A stretch of 6,511 nucleotides of DNA, taken from Methanosphaera sp. (GTDB taxonomy: Archaea > Methanobacteriota > Methanobacteria > Methanobacteriales > Methanobacteriaceae). The position numbers were made by a program, and so were the translations under genes. Each line of letters opens with the position of its first letter. Positions within the stretch are counted from its first letter, which is position 1. Below the pieces are notes generated by a model, which saw nothing but the letters and a program-made list of their open reading frames with translations, was not told the DNA's origin and ran no database searches. The DNA lies in assembly GCA_013330915.1 (NCBI GenBank), contig DUHK01000158.1:1-6511 (forward strand). The letters run 5' to 3'. This document shows, one piece after another, positions 1 through 5,355 of this stretch.

Positions 1-2
1 TT

Positions 3-74
3 AAATAATGTGATCATAATATTTTTTTTAATATTTTCTAAGGTGGCTCTTTTTGTATCAGGGATGCTTTTAAA
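3..74 (-). pseudogene. Possible gene remnant or edge of a minus-strand gene
   Basis: On the minus strand a 24-codon frame is open from just after an in-frame TGA (75-77) to the left window edge. It contains the protein-like stretch PDTKRATLENIKKN followed by a hydrophobic run, in DNA that is GC-richer than its flanks. There is no start codon at the beginning of the frame. The only ATG is at 15-17 and has no SD upstream. It may be the decayed 5' part of a gene, the start of a gene continuing left of the window, or chance. I do not recognise the family. The short length makes this a weak call. Confidence 0.15.
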
Positions 75-210
75 TCAAATCTCTAAAATTTAATACTCAT
101 TTTTCCTTATGTATTAAATTATTACATGAAATATTAAAAATCGTTCACATATTTATAAAAATAGTTAAACATTGTATAAAAAATTATAATTATTCTATGG
201 GAGGTTATGG

Positions 211-221
211 AAAGAAAAAAA
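211..221 (-). terminator. Oligo-T stop after the histone gene
   Basis: Read on the minus strand, this is TTTTTTTCTTT, 10 bases past the histone stop codon. Archaeal RNA polymerase stops at such U-rich tracts without needing a hairpin, so this is the likely 3' end of the histone mRNA. No strong stem precedes it. Confidence 0.5.
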
Positions 222-231
222 TGAAGTGAAA

Positions 232-441
232 TTAGTTAAAATGTTTTAAAACAATTTCTACATCATCAGGTTGAATGGTTTTTCTGCCTGCGTGTTTTGC
301 AACATCGATAACAGCTGCTGCTAATTTTGCAGTGTATGCTTCTACTGCTTCAACAATTTTTTCTTCTGCGTCTTTACTAATTCTTTCTGCACCTGCGTTT
401 TTAACAATTCTTGTTACTGGTGCTTTTGGTATTTCTGTCAT
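232..441 (-). CDS. Archaeal histone (HMf family)
   Basis: This 69-residue protein is a single histone fold (helix, long central helix, helix) that dimerises and wraps DNA. It has the usual length and no tails. By alignment from memory with HMfB, R11 and R20 correspond to the DNA-binding R10 and R19. G17 matches G16, the residue that lets dimers stack into extended hypernucleosomes. The block HAGRKTIQPDD (50-60) is the family signature: R53 and D60 match the R52-D59 salt bridge, K54-T55 contact DNA, and H50 lies at the dimer-dimer interface. HMfB D14 is N15 here, which I believe also occurs in Methanothermobacter histones. The start is fixed by the SD at 447-457. The gene is monocistronic, with its own promoter and an oligo-T stop, downstream of the gltX-dapL operon. 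The family is certain. Which paralogue it is cannot be told. Confidence 0.97.
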   Translation of the reverse strand: MTEIPKAPVTRIVKNAGAERISKDAEEKIVEAVEAYTAKLAAAVIDVAKHAGRKTIQPDDVEIVLKHFN

Positions 442-446
442 CTTTT

Positions 447-457
447 ATCATCTCCTT
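447..457 (-). promoter_or_regulatory. Histone Shine-Dalgarno site
   Basis: On the minus strand this reads AAGGAGATGAT, a near match to the methanogen anti-SD complement GGAGGTGAT, five bases before the ATG at 439-441. It fixes the start and fits a highly expressed chromatin protein. Confidence 0.8.
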
Positions 458-481
458 ATTTTATTATATTAGTTATAGGAG

Positions 482-500
482 TATTTAAGTATTTTTATAA
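482..500 (-). promoter_or_regulatory. Candidate histone promoter (TATA/BRE)
   Basis: The minus strand carries CTTAAATA (482-489), a good archaeal box A, preceded by an A-rich BRE-like run. Transcription would start about 25 bases downstream, near 460, leaving a leader of about 20 bases that just holds the SD. A second TATA-like word, TTTATAAA, at 494-501 would give a leader about 10 bases longer. Which box is used cannot be decided from sequence. Confidence 0.45.
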
Positions 501-515
501 AAATGTAAAAAATTT

Positions 516-555
516 AAAAAAAATAGAGATTAAATGAAATTTGTATAAAATTTCA
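516..555 (-). terminator. Hairpin plus T8 ending the gltX-dapL operon
   Basis: Beginning 35 bases past the dapL stop, the arms TGAAATTT (535-542) and AAATTTCA (548-555) form an 8-bp stem with a 5-base loop. On the minus strand a T8 run (516-523) lies 11 bases further on. The stem has only two G-C pairs, so the U-tract is probably the working part in an archaeon. It sits upstream of the histone promoter and separates the two transcription units. Confidence 0.5.
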
Positions 556-590
556 ATTCATTCTTTCTTGATTTGGAGGTTAAAAATATT

Positions 591-1826
591 TTAAAATTCA
601 AGCTCTGAAATTCTTTCCATAGCTTCAACAGTTTTCTCATAAGTGTTAAAAGCAGTTAATCTGATATATCCTTCACCACTAGGTCCAAATCCTGCACCAG
701 GTGTACTTACAACATGAGCCTGATCTAATAAAATATCAAAGAAGGTCCAGGAATCAATGTCCTTAGGTGTTTTAAACCAAATGTAAGGTGAATCGATTCC
801 ACCATAAACATCCAATCCTATTTTTTCTAAACTTTCCCTGATAACTTTAGCATTTGCCATGTAGTAATCTAAGTTTTCCTGAATTTCTTTTCTACCTTCA
901 GGAGTATAAATTGCTTGAGCAGCTCTTTGAACAGGATATGAAACACCATTGAATTTTGTTGACTGTCTTCTGTTCCATAGTGGGTTTAACTGTACGGATT
1001 CATTGGCTTCATTTTTGACATATACTTCTTCTGGTACTACACAGTAACCACATCTTGTACCTGTAAATCCTGCTATTTTTGAATAACTTCTAAATTCAAC
1101 TGCAACTTCTTTAGCTCCTTCAATTTCATAAATAGAATGAGGAACATTATCTGTGGATATAAATGCTTCGTATGCTGCATCAAATAATATTAAAGCATCA
1201 TTTTCTTTTGCATAATCCACCCATACTTTAAGTTGGTCCTTGGTTAATGTTGTTCCGGTAGGGTTGTTAGGGTAACATAAGTATATTATGTCAACATCCT
1301 CTTCGGGAAGGGCAGGAACAAAGTTGTTTTCTGCGGTACATGGTAAGTATACGATTTTTTCATAGAATCCATCATCACATGCTTTACCACTACGGCCGGC
1401 CATAACATTACTGTCCACATACACAGGATATACAGGATCTGTCACTGCAATAATATTGTCCTGTGAGAACAATTCCTGGAAATTACCTGTATCACATTTT
1501 GCACCGTCGCTTATGAAAACTTCGGAATTTTTAAGTTCAATTCCTAAAGGTTCGAAATCGTTTTTGATAACATCTTCAATCAAAAAGTCATAACCTTGTT
1601 CAGGACCGTAGCCTCTGAATGTTTCAGAATCTCCCATTTCATCTACTGCATCATGGAATGCTTTTATAACACTTTTTGTTAAAGGTCTTGTAACATCTCC
1701 AATTCCCATCTTGATTAAATCTGCATCAGGATTTTCTTCCTGATATTTTTCCACACGTCTTGCTATTTCTACAAATAAGTAATTGTTTTGTATATTTCCA
1801 TAATTTTCATTTACATTTACTGCCAT
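591..1826 (-). CDS. dapL: LL-diaminopimelate aminotransferase
   Basis: This cytosolic PLP enzyme converts tetrahydrodipicolinate plus glutamate to LL-diaminopimelate plus 2-oxoglutarate, replacing the acyl-blocked DapCDE route to lysine. The 411 residues match the usual DapL length of about 410. Visible features of fold-type I are SDGAK (106-110) for phosphate/PLP contact, CYPNNPTG (184-191) with N188, LFDAAYEAF (214-222) with D216 and Y219, the Schiff-base lysine K250 in SYSKIAGFTGTRCGY, and R389 in GYIRLTAFN, which holds the substrate carboxylate. The SKxAGFTGxRxGY form is typical of DapL rather than generic aspartate aminotransferases. I chose the ATG at 1824-1826. It has the SD GGAAGTGA four bases upstream, whereas an in-frame ATG at 1869-1871 would add 15 poorly conserved residues and overlap gltX. 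It is the second gene of the operon, and the gltX-dapL order is also known to me from Methanothermobacter. Confidence 0.95.
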   Translation of the reverse strand: MAVNVNENYGNIQNNYLFVEIARRVEKYQEENPDADLIKMGIGDVTRPLTKSVIKAFHDAVDEMGDSETFRGYGPEQGYDFLIEDVIKNDFEPLGIELKNSEVFISDGAKCDTGNFQELFSQDNIIAVTDPVYPVYVDSNVMAGRSGKACDDGFYEKIVYLPCTAENNFVPALPEEDVDIIYLCYPNNPTGTTLTKDQLKVWVDYAKENDALILFDAAYEAFISTDNVPHSIYEIEGAKEVAVEFRSYSKIAGFTGTRCGYCVVPEEVYVKNEANESVQLNPLWNRRQSTKFNGVSYPVQRAAQAIYTPEGRKEIQENLDYYMANAKVIRESLEKIGLDVYGGIDSPYIWFKTPKDIDSWTFFDILLDQAHVVSTPGAGFGPSGEGYIRLTAFNTYEKTVEAMERISELEF

Positions 1827-1830
1827 TTTT

Positions 1831-1838
1831 TCACTTCC
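1831..1838 (-). promoter_or_regulatory. dapL Shine-Dalgarno site (decides the start)
   Basis: The minus strand reads GGAAGTGA, one mismatch from GGAGGTGA, followed by AAAA and then the ATG at 1824-1826. It lies wholly in the 13-base gap after the gltX stop, so it serves dapL and argues against the longer in-frame start inside gltX. Confidence 0.75.
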
Positions 1839-1839
1839 A

Positions 1840-3531
1840 TTAATTATGTGTATAATAGAATGTAATTCCATCCTTTGTAATATTATCTACTCTTGCAAAT
1901 CCAAATCTTTCAAGTTGCACCATATCATTTACCTGAACCTCTTTGGCTGCAGGTTCAATGTATCCGTTTACTATTGAATTATCAGGCATAACTACATTTG
2001 CCTTGACGGAACCGTCAACTGGTGCCCATTGAATGATTGATGCATGTTTGTTTTGTGCATCTTCTAATGATTCACTGTCATAAGTACATGAATCTTCAGT
2101 AACGTTTACATTTATTAAATCCATTAGTCGTAATGGTTTATTGTTTTTTAGAGCTTTTTCATAGTCATCTTTTGGAATGTATGCTGAACCATTAAATGTC
2201 AGGGTTCTAAATCCTTTTTCAGGTTCGTTGTAATGTAATTCACGTTCCAAACTCAACTCTTTTTTGTCTTCAGGTAAATTGTCCACATCAACTTTTACAG
2301 CTTCCGGAATGAAGAAGTACCTGTTGGTTTCCTCTTCCATTATGTTACGATTAAGACCATAAATCTTTTTCCAACTGATGGTAGCATCGGCCTGTTTGGT
2401 ACCGATTTCTTCAATAAGTTCGTACAATACTTCTTTTTTGATTCCACGTCTTGCGATAGCCTTTATTGTTCCAAGTCTAGGATCATCCCATCCTGTGTAA
2501 ATACCGTTTTCTATTCCTTCACGGGCTTTTGAAGTACTTAATTGAACATCGTCCATTTTCAATCTACCATAATGGATGAATTCAGGTATTTCCCAGTCAA
2601 AATGTTTGTAGAGGTATGATTGTTTTTCACTGTTTGCAAGATGATCTTTTCCACGTAAAACATGGGTAATGCCCATCAAATGATCATCTACAGTTACAGA
2701 AAAGTTCATCATTGGATAAATTCTGTATTTGTTACCAATTCTAGGATGTTCCTGAGTAACAATTCTCATAGCTACCCAATCACGAATTGCCGGGTTTTTA
2801 TGTTTAATGTCGGTTTTCACACGTAAAACAGCTTCCCCTTCTTCCATATCCGGGAATTTTTTCCATAGTTCCATGTTTTCATCAACACTATTGTCTCTAC
2901 ATGGGCATGCTTCACAGTTGTCTTTAAGTTTTTTAAAGTCTCCACCATCACAGGTACACATGTATGCTGCTCCACATTCAATAGCTTTTTCGGCATATTC
3001 ATAGTAAATGTCTAATCTATCACTTTGAATGTACGCTTCATCTGCTTCAATGCCCAACCATGCAAGATCTTCCGGAATTGCTTGATAAGCATCTGGTTCA
3101 ACTCTTTTAGGGTCTGTGTCCTCTATTCTTAGAACAAGCTTTCCATCATATTTTTTCTGGTAGAGTAAGTTGAGAATAGCTGCTCTTGCATGACCTATGT
3201 GTAATGGACCTGAAGGGTTTGGTGCAAACCTAAGTTTAACTTTACCTTCTTTAATGTTTTCAAGTTCAGGTAAACCTTTAGGTTTTTCAGGTGCTCTTTT
3301 ATGTTCTTCAAGACCGCCCAGTTTGTCGAGCTCTTCCTGCTGTTTTTCCGGACTTAATGCATTTACTTTTGCAACAAATTGTCCTGCAAGTTGGCTGACT
3401 GTTTTAGGATCTTTTCTCATTTCGGGATGTTTGCTCATAACCATTCCTATAACTGATCCTGTTTGACATTTATTTCCATGCTCAACTGCATTACTTAAAG
3501 CATATTTATAAATAATTTCTTCAATATCCAT
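1840..3531 (-). CDS. gltX: Glutamyl-tRNA synthetase, archaeal type
   Basis: This class I synthetase of 563 residues attaches glutamate to tRNA(Glu). Archaea usually lack GlnRS, so it probably also charges tRNA(Gln) for repair by GatDE; that part is family knowledge. Residues 1-90 are the archaeal N-terminal helical extension. The catalytic Rossmann part starts at RFAPNPSGPLHIGHARAA (101-118) with HIGH at 111-114, then RIEDTDPKR (135-143), LRGKDHL (292-298) and a KMSKS-like LSTSK (331-335). A cysteine cluster, C192-x-C194 then C206, C209 and C211, is a likely zinc knuckle within the acceptor-binding region. The part after about 390 looks like the beta-barrel anticodon domain shared with GlnRS, not the bacterial helical one. 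The start is set by a strong SD, AAGGAGG, six bases upstream. It is the first gene of the gltX-dapL operon and appears full length and intact. Confidence 0.96.
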   Translation of the reverse strand: MDIEEIIYKYALSNAVEHGNKCQTGSVIGMVMSKHPEMRKDPKTVSQLAGQFVAKVNALSPEKQQEELDKLGGLEEHKRAPEKPKGLPELENIKEGKVKLRFAPNPSGPLHIGHARAAILNLLYQKKYDGKLVLRIEDTDPKRVEPDAYQAIPEDLAWLGIEADEAYIQSDRLDIYYEYAEKAIECGAAYMCTCDGGDFKKLKDNCEACPCRDNSVDENMELWKKFPDMEEGEAVLRVKTDIKHKNPAIRDWVAMRIVTQEHPRIGNKYRIYPMMNFSVTVDDHLMGITHVLRGKDHLANSEKQSYLYKHFDWEIPEFIHYGRLKMDDVQLSTSKAREGIENGIYTGWDDPRLGTIKAIARRGIKKEVLYELIEEIGTKQADATISWKKIYGLNRNIMEEETNRYFFIPEAVKVDVDNLPEDKKELSLERELHYNEPEKGFRTLTFNGSAYIPKDDYEKALKNNKPLRLMDLINVNVTEDSCTYDSESLEDAQNKHASIIQWAPVDGSVKANVVMPDNSIVNGYIEPAAKEVQVNDMVQLERFGFARVDNITKDGITFYYTHN

Positions 3532-3537
3532 CTATAT

Positions 3538-3544
3538 CCTCCTT
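3538..3544 (-). promoter_or_regulatory. gltX Shine-Dalgarno site
   Basis: The minus strand reads AAGGAGG, a full match to the anti-SD core, six bases before the ATG at 3529-3531. It is the strongest SD in the window and confirms the gltX start. Confidence 0.85.
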
Positions 3545-3740
3545 GATTAATAAATAAATGAATTAATTTAAAGTAAAAAAATAATTACCTAATAAGTTAA
3601 TTTTTTATCATAATATAATTTATGTTCAAAAAGATATAAAAAAATTTAGACTATCCCTGTTAATTCTATGATTTTGAAATTTTTCTGATTCAAAGTATTA
3701 GATATGTTTAATGTATTTTTTTATAGATGAATTATTTCAA

Positions 3741-3754
3741 TGAATAATTATTCA
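3741..3754. repeat. Perfect 14-bp palindrome, possible operator
   Basis: TGAATAATTATTCA equals its own reverse complement. One base to its left, TGAATTATTTCA (3728-3739) has the same TGAA/TTCA ends. It lies about 60-70 bases before the symporter start and about 210 from gltX, in or just upstream of the symporter promoter. That is a plausible place for a dimeric regulator, but A/T-rich DNA forms such palindromes by chance. Confidence 0.35.
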
Positions 3755-3771
3755 AAATAATAAATCTAATA

Positions 3772-3806
3772 AAAAACATATATTATATTATATTTATTTT
3801 TGGGGG
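3772..3806 (+). promoter_or_regulatory. Candidate symporter promoter and SD
   Basis: An A-run (3771-3776) resembling a BRE leads into a TATA-rich stretch (about 3778-3795). This is followed by GGGGG (3802-3806), six bases before the ATG at 3813-3815. GGGGG is a weak, atypical SD. If the first TATA word is used, the leader would be very short, so an upstream box near 3720 is an alternative. The exact box is not resolvable by eye. Confidence 0.35.
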
Positions 3807-3812
3807 AAATAA

Positions 3813-5285
3813 ATGGATAAAACAATCGAAGAAAAAAATGAATATAAATGGAACAGCACGTTTTCATTTTTAATGGCAATGATAGGTGCTGCAGTCGGTT
3901 TAGGTAATATCTGGCGATTCAGTTATGTATTATATTCAAATGGTGGGGGAGCATTCTTCATTCCATATTTTATAGCGATAATTATCATGGGAATTCCTTT
4001 CTTAATTTTAGAGTATGGACTGGGTGCTACTTTTAAGGATTCTTTATCGAATATATTGAAAAAAATCAGGCCCCAACTTGAAGTAATTGGATGGATTACC
4101 GCATTTTTGGTATTTTTAGTATTGACCTATTATGTTGTTATAATGGGATGGGATTTAATCTATTTGATACTGAGCTTTTTCAAAGGATGGGGAACAAATC
4201 CTGATGCGTACTTCATGTCAAATATTGTGGTCGGTTCAAATGATTTGTCTGGTATAGGAAATTTTGTTGTACCAACATTAATAGCTACGATATTTATATG
4301 GATATTGATTTGGTATATTTCCCATAAGGCTCTGGATAAAGGAATTTCCAAAGTGGTTACAGTATTGATTCCATTACTCTTTATAATGATGGCTATAATA
4401 GTTGTGTATTCTTTAACATTACCTGGAATGTGGGGTGGATTAACTGCACTGCTAAATCCTAACTGGAACTTGTTGTGGAATATTGATGTCTGGCTGGCAG
4501 CATTCGGTCAGATTATATTTTCATTGTCAATGGGACAGGCTATTGCAGTTACTTATGCAAGTTACTTGCCTAAAGAATCCAGACTGGTGGATAATGTATT
4601 GGTGGTAGTATTTTCAAATTCAAGTTTTGAAATCTTCACAGCATTTGGTGTATTCAGCATACTTGGATTCATGTCATTGAGCAGTGGAACATCCATAAAT
4701 GAAATAGCTACAAGTGGTACTGGATTATTATTTGTTGTATTTCCTGAAATATTCAATGTAATGGGTCCTGCAGCATATATCATAGGTCCAATATTTTTCT
4801 TATGTGTATTCTTTGCAGGAATAACCTCAGCTTTGGCATTTTTGGAGCCTATGACTTTGGCTATATCTAAGAAGTTCAGGCTTCCAAGAATTAGATCTGT
4901 TACATATCTGTGTATGTTCGGATTACTGTTATCATTAATGTACACGACAGGTTCTGGAAACTACCTATTAACAATAGCTGATGGATTCATCAATCAATTT
5001 GGAATAATATTGGCTGTAATACTACAAGCATTGATATTTGGTTGGAGTTACGGTGTCGATAAGTTACTGCCAGTTTTAAACCGATATTCAAAAGTTAAGG
5101 TTGGAAAGACATGGATTTATATTATTAAATTCATAATGCCTATATTCTTATCAGTAATGTGGATAGTGGGTATGGTTGACTTATTTAAAACAAATTCTTC
5201 AACTGATATCATAATTCAATTGTTAATTGCATTGATGTTTGTTGTAGTGCCTTTAATATTAACAATCTTACCATCAAAAGAATAA
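3813..5285 (+). CDS. Sodium-dependent amino acid symporter, NSS/SNF family
   Basis: This 490-residue integral membrane carrier of the LeuT fold has about 12 hydrophobic helices and probably imports an amino acid with Na+. Helix 1 carries GAAVGLGNIWRF (25-36) and then NGGGAF (43-48), the family hallmark. N32 matches the Na1 ligand N27 of LeuT. The helix 6 motif FGQIIFSLSMGQ (231-242) has S237 and S239 at LeuT T254 and S256. In helix 7, N269 and E273 align with N286 and E290, the glutamate that makes bacterial members chloride-independent. In helix 8, T338-S339 in FAGITSALA match the Na2 ligands T354-S355. Y107 matches the substrate-gating Y108. Q242 stands where LeuT has F259, so the substrate may differ. 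The alignments are by eye. It is transcribed away from gltX, with oligo-T tracts downstream. The exact substrate is unknown. Confidence 0.95.
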   Translation: MDKTIEEKNEYKWNSTFSFLMAMIGAAVGLGNIWRFSYVLYSNGGGAFFIPYFIAIIIMGIPFLILEYGLGATFKDSLSNILKKIRPQLEVIGWITAFLVFLVLTYYVVIMGWDLIYLILSFFKGWGTNPDAYFMSNIVVGSNDLSGIGNFVVPTLIATIFIWILIWYISHKALDKGISKVVTVLIPLLFIMMAIIVVYSLTLPGMWGGLTALLNPNWNLLWNIDVWLAAFGQIIFSLSMGQAIAVTYASYLPKESRLVDNVLVVVFSNSSFEIFTAFGVFSILGFMSLSSGTSINEIATSGTGLLFVVFPEIFNVMGPAAYIIGPIFFLCVFFAGITSALAFLEPMTLAISKKFRLPRIRSVTYLCMFGLLLSLMYTTGSGNYLLTIADGFINQFGIILAVILQALIFGWSYGVDKLLPVLNRYSKVKVGKTWIYIIKFIMPIFLSVMWIVGMVDLFKTNSSTDIIIQLLIALMFVVVPLILTILPSKE

Positions 5286-5295
5286 ACTTCTCTAC

Positions 5296-5315
5296 TTTTT
5301 TTTCATTTTTTTTTT
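5296..5315 (+). terminator. Double oligo-T stop after the symporter gene
   Basis: T8 (5296-5303) and T10 (5306-5315) lie 11-30 bases past the symporter stop codon, separated only by CA. No stem precedes them, as is usual for archaeal U-tract termination. They make it likely that capA is transcribed from its own promoter. Confidence 0.7.
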
Positions 5316-5322
5316 AAATAAA

Positions 5323-5330
5323 TTATAAAT
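5323..5330 (+). promoter_or_regulatory. Candidate capA promoter, very short leader
   Basis: TTATAAAT follows an A-rich BRE-like word and occurs again at 5335-5342. From the first copy, transcription would begin about 25 bases on, around 5350-5354, only a few bases before the ATG at 5356. The second copy lies too close to serve that start. The message may therefore be nearly leaderless. The only SD-like word, GGTAATC (5349-5355), abuts the ATG. Confidence 0.4.
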
Positions 5331-5355
5331 TTAATTATAAATATATGTGGTAATC

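Larger units (their letters stand above)
1..231. other. Gene-poor AT-rich flank
   Basis: No confident gene is present. The left edge (about 41-70) is clearly richer in G and C than its surroundings and carries a short coding-like frame on the minus strand, listed separately. Positions 22-29 are a T8 run on the plus strand, which could end transcription of a plus-strand gene lying left of the window. Positions 78-198 are almost pure A/T with scattered TATA-like words. Positions 199-205 read GGGAGGT on the plus strand, an SD-like word followed only by tiny frames. Positions 211-221 are the likely histone transcription stop. No tRNA cloverleaf, CRISPR repeat or insertion-sequence end was seen. 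Confidence 0.6.
3532..3812. promoter_or_regulatory. Divergent intergenic region, gltX / symporter
   Basis: This 281-base, strongly AT-rich gap lies between two genes read outward and should hold both promoters. For gltX (minus strand), TATA-like words are TTTATATC (3633-3640), giving a leader of about 80 bases, and TTTAAATT (3565-3572), which would leave almost no leader. For the symporter (plus strand), candidates are TTTATAGA near 3720 and the TATA-rich stretch from about 3778. The centre carries the palindrome at 3741-3754 and an inverted pair TTTGAA (3673-3678) / TTCAAA (3689-3694). No reading frame of gene-like quality lies here. Confidence 0.6.

Noticed and set aside
22..29. T8 run as a definite terminator of an upstream plus-strand gene
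   Set aside because: No gene end is visible in the 21 bases to its left, and on the other strand it encodes lysines of a possible frame. The evidence is too thin for a feature.
275..472. 65-codon plus-strand open frame opposite the histone gene
   Set aside because: It is the antisense of a clear histone gene, has no SD, and its hydrophobic content is explained by the complementary codons.
2807..3004. Overlapping short frames on both strands inside gltX
   Set aside because: They lie within a well-supported synthetase frame, have no SD and resemble no family.
3197..3466. 89-codon plus-strand frame inside gltX
   Set aside because: Serine/leucine-rich product typical of antisense translation of a coding region. 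gltX is continuous and conserved here.
3532..3812. RNA gene or riboswitch in the divergent gap
   Set aside because: The region is almost all A/T, with no GC-rich stems, tRNA arms or known aptamer motifs visible.
4562..4945. 127-codon minus-strand frame inside the symporter gene
   Set aside because: It is antisense to conserved helices 7-8 of the carrier, and no start signals are present.
5347..5355. GTG at 5347 as the capA start
   Set aside because: It would add only three residues (Met-Val-Ile) before MKEKNK, lacks an SD, and is too close to the TATA box. It cannot be fully excluded.
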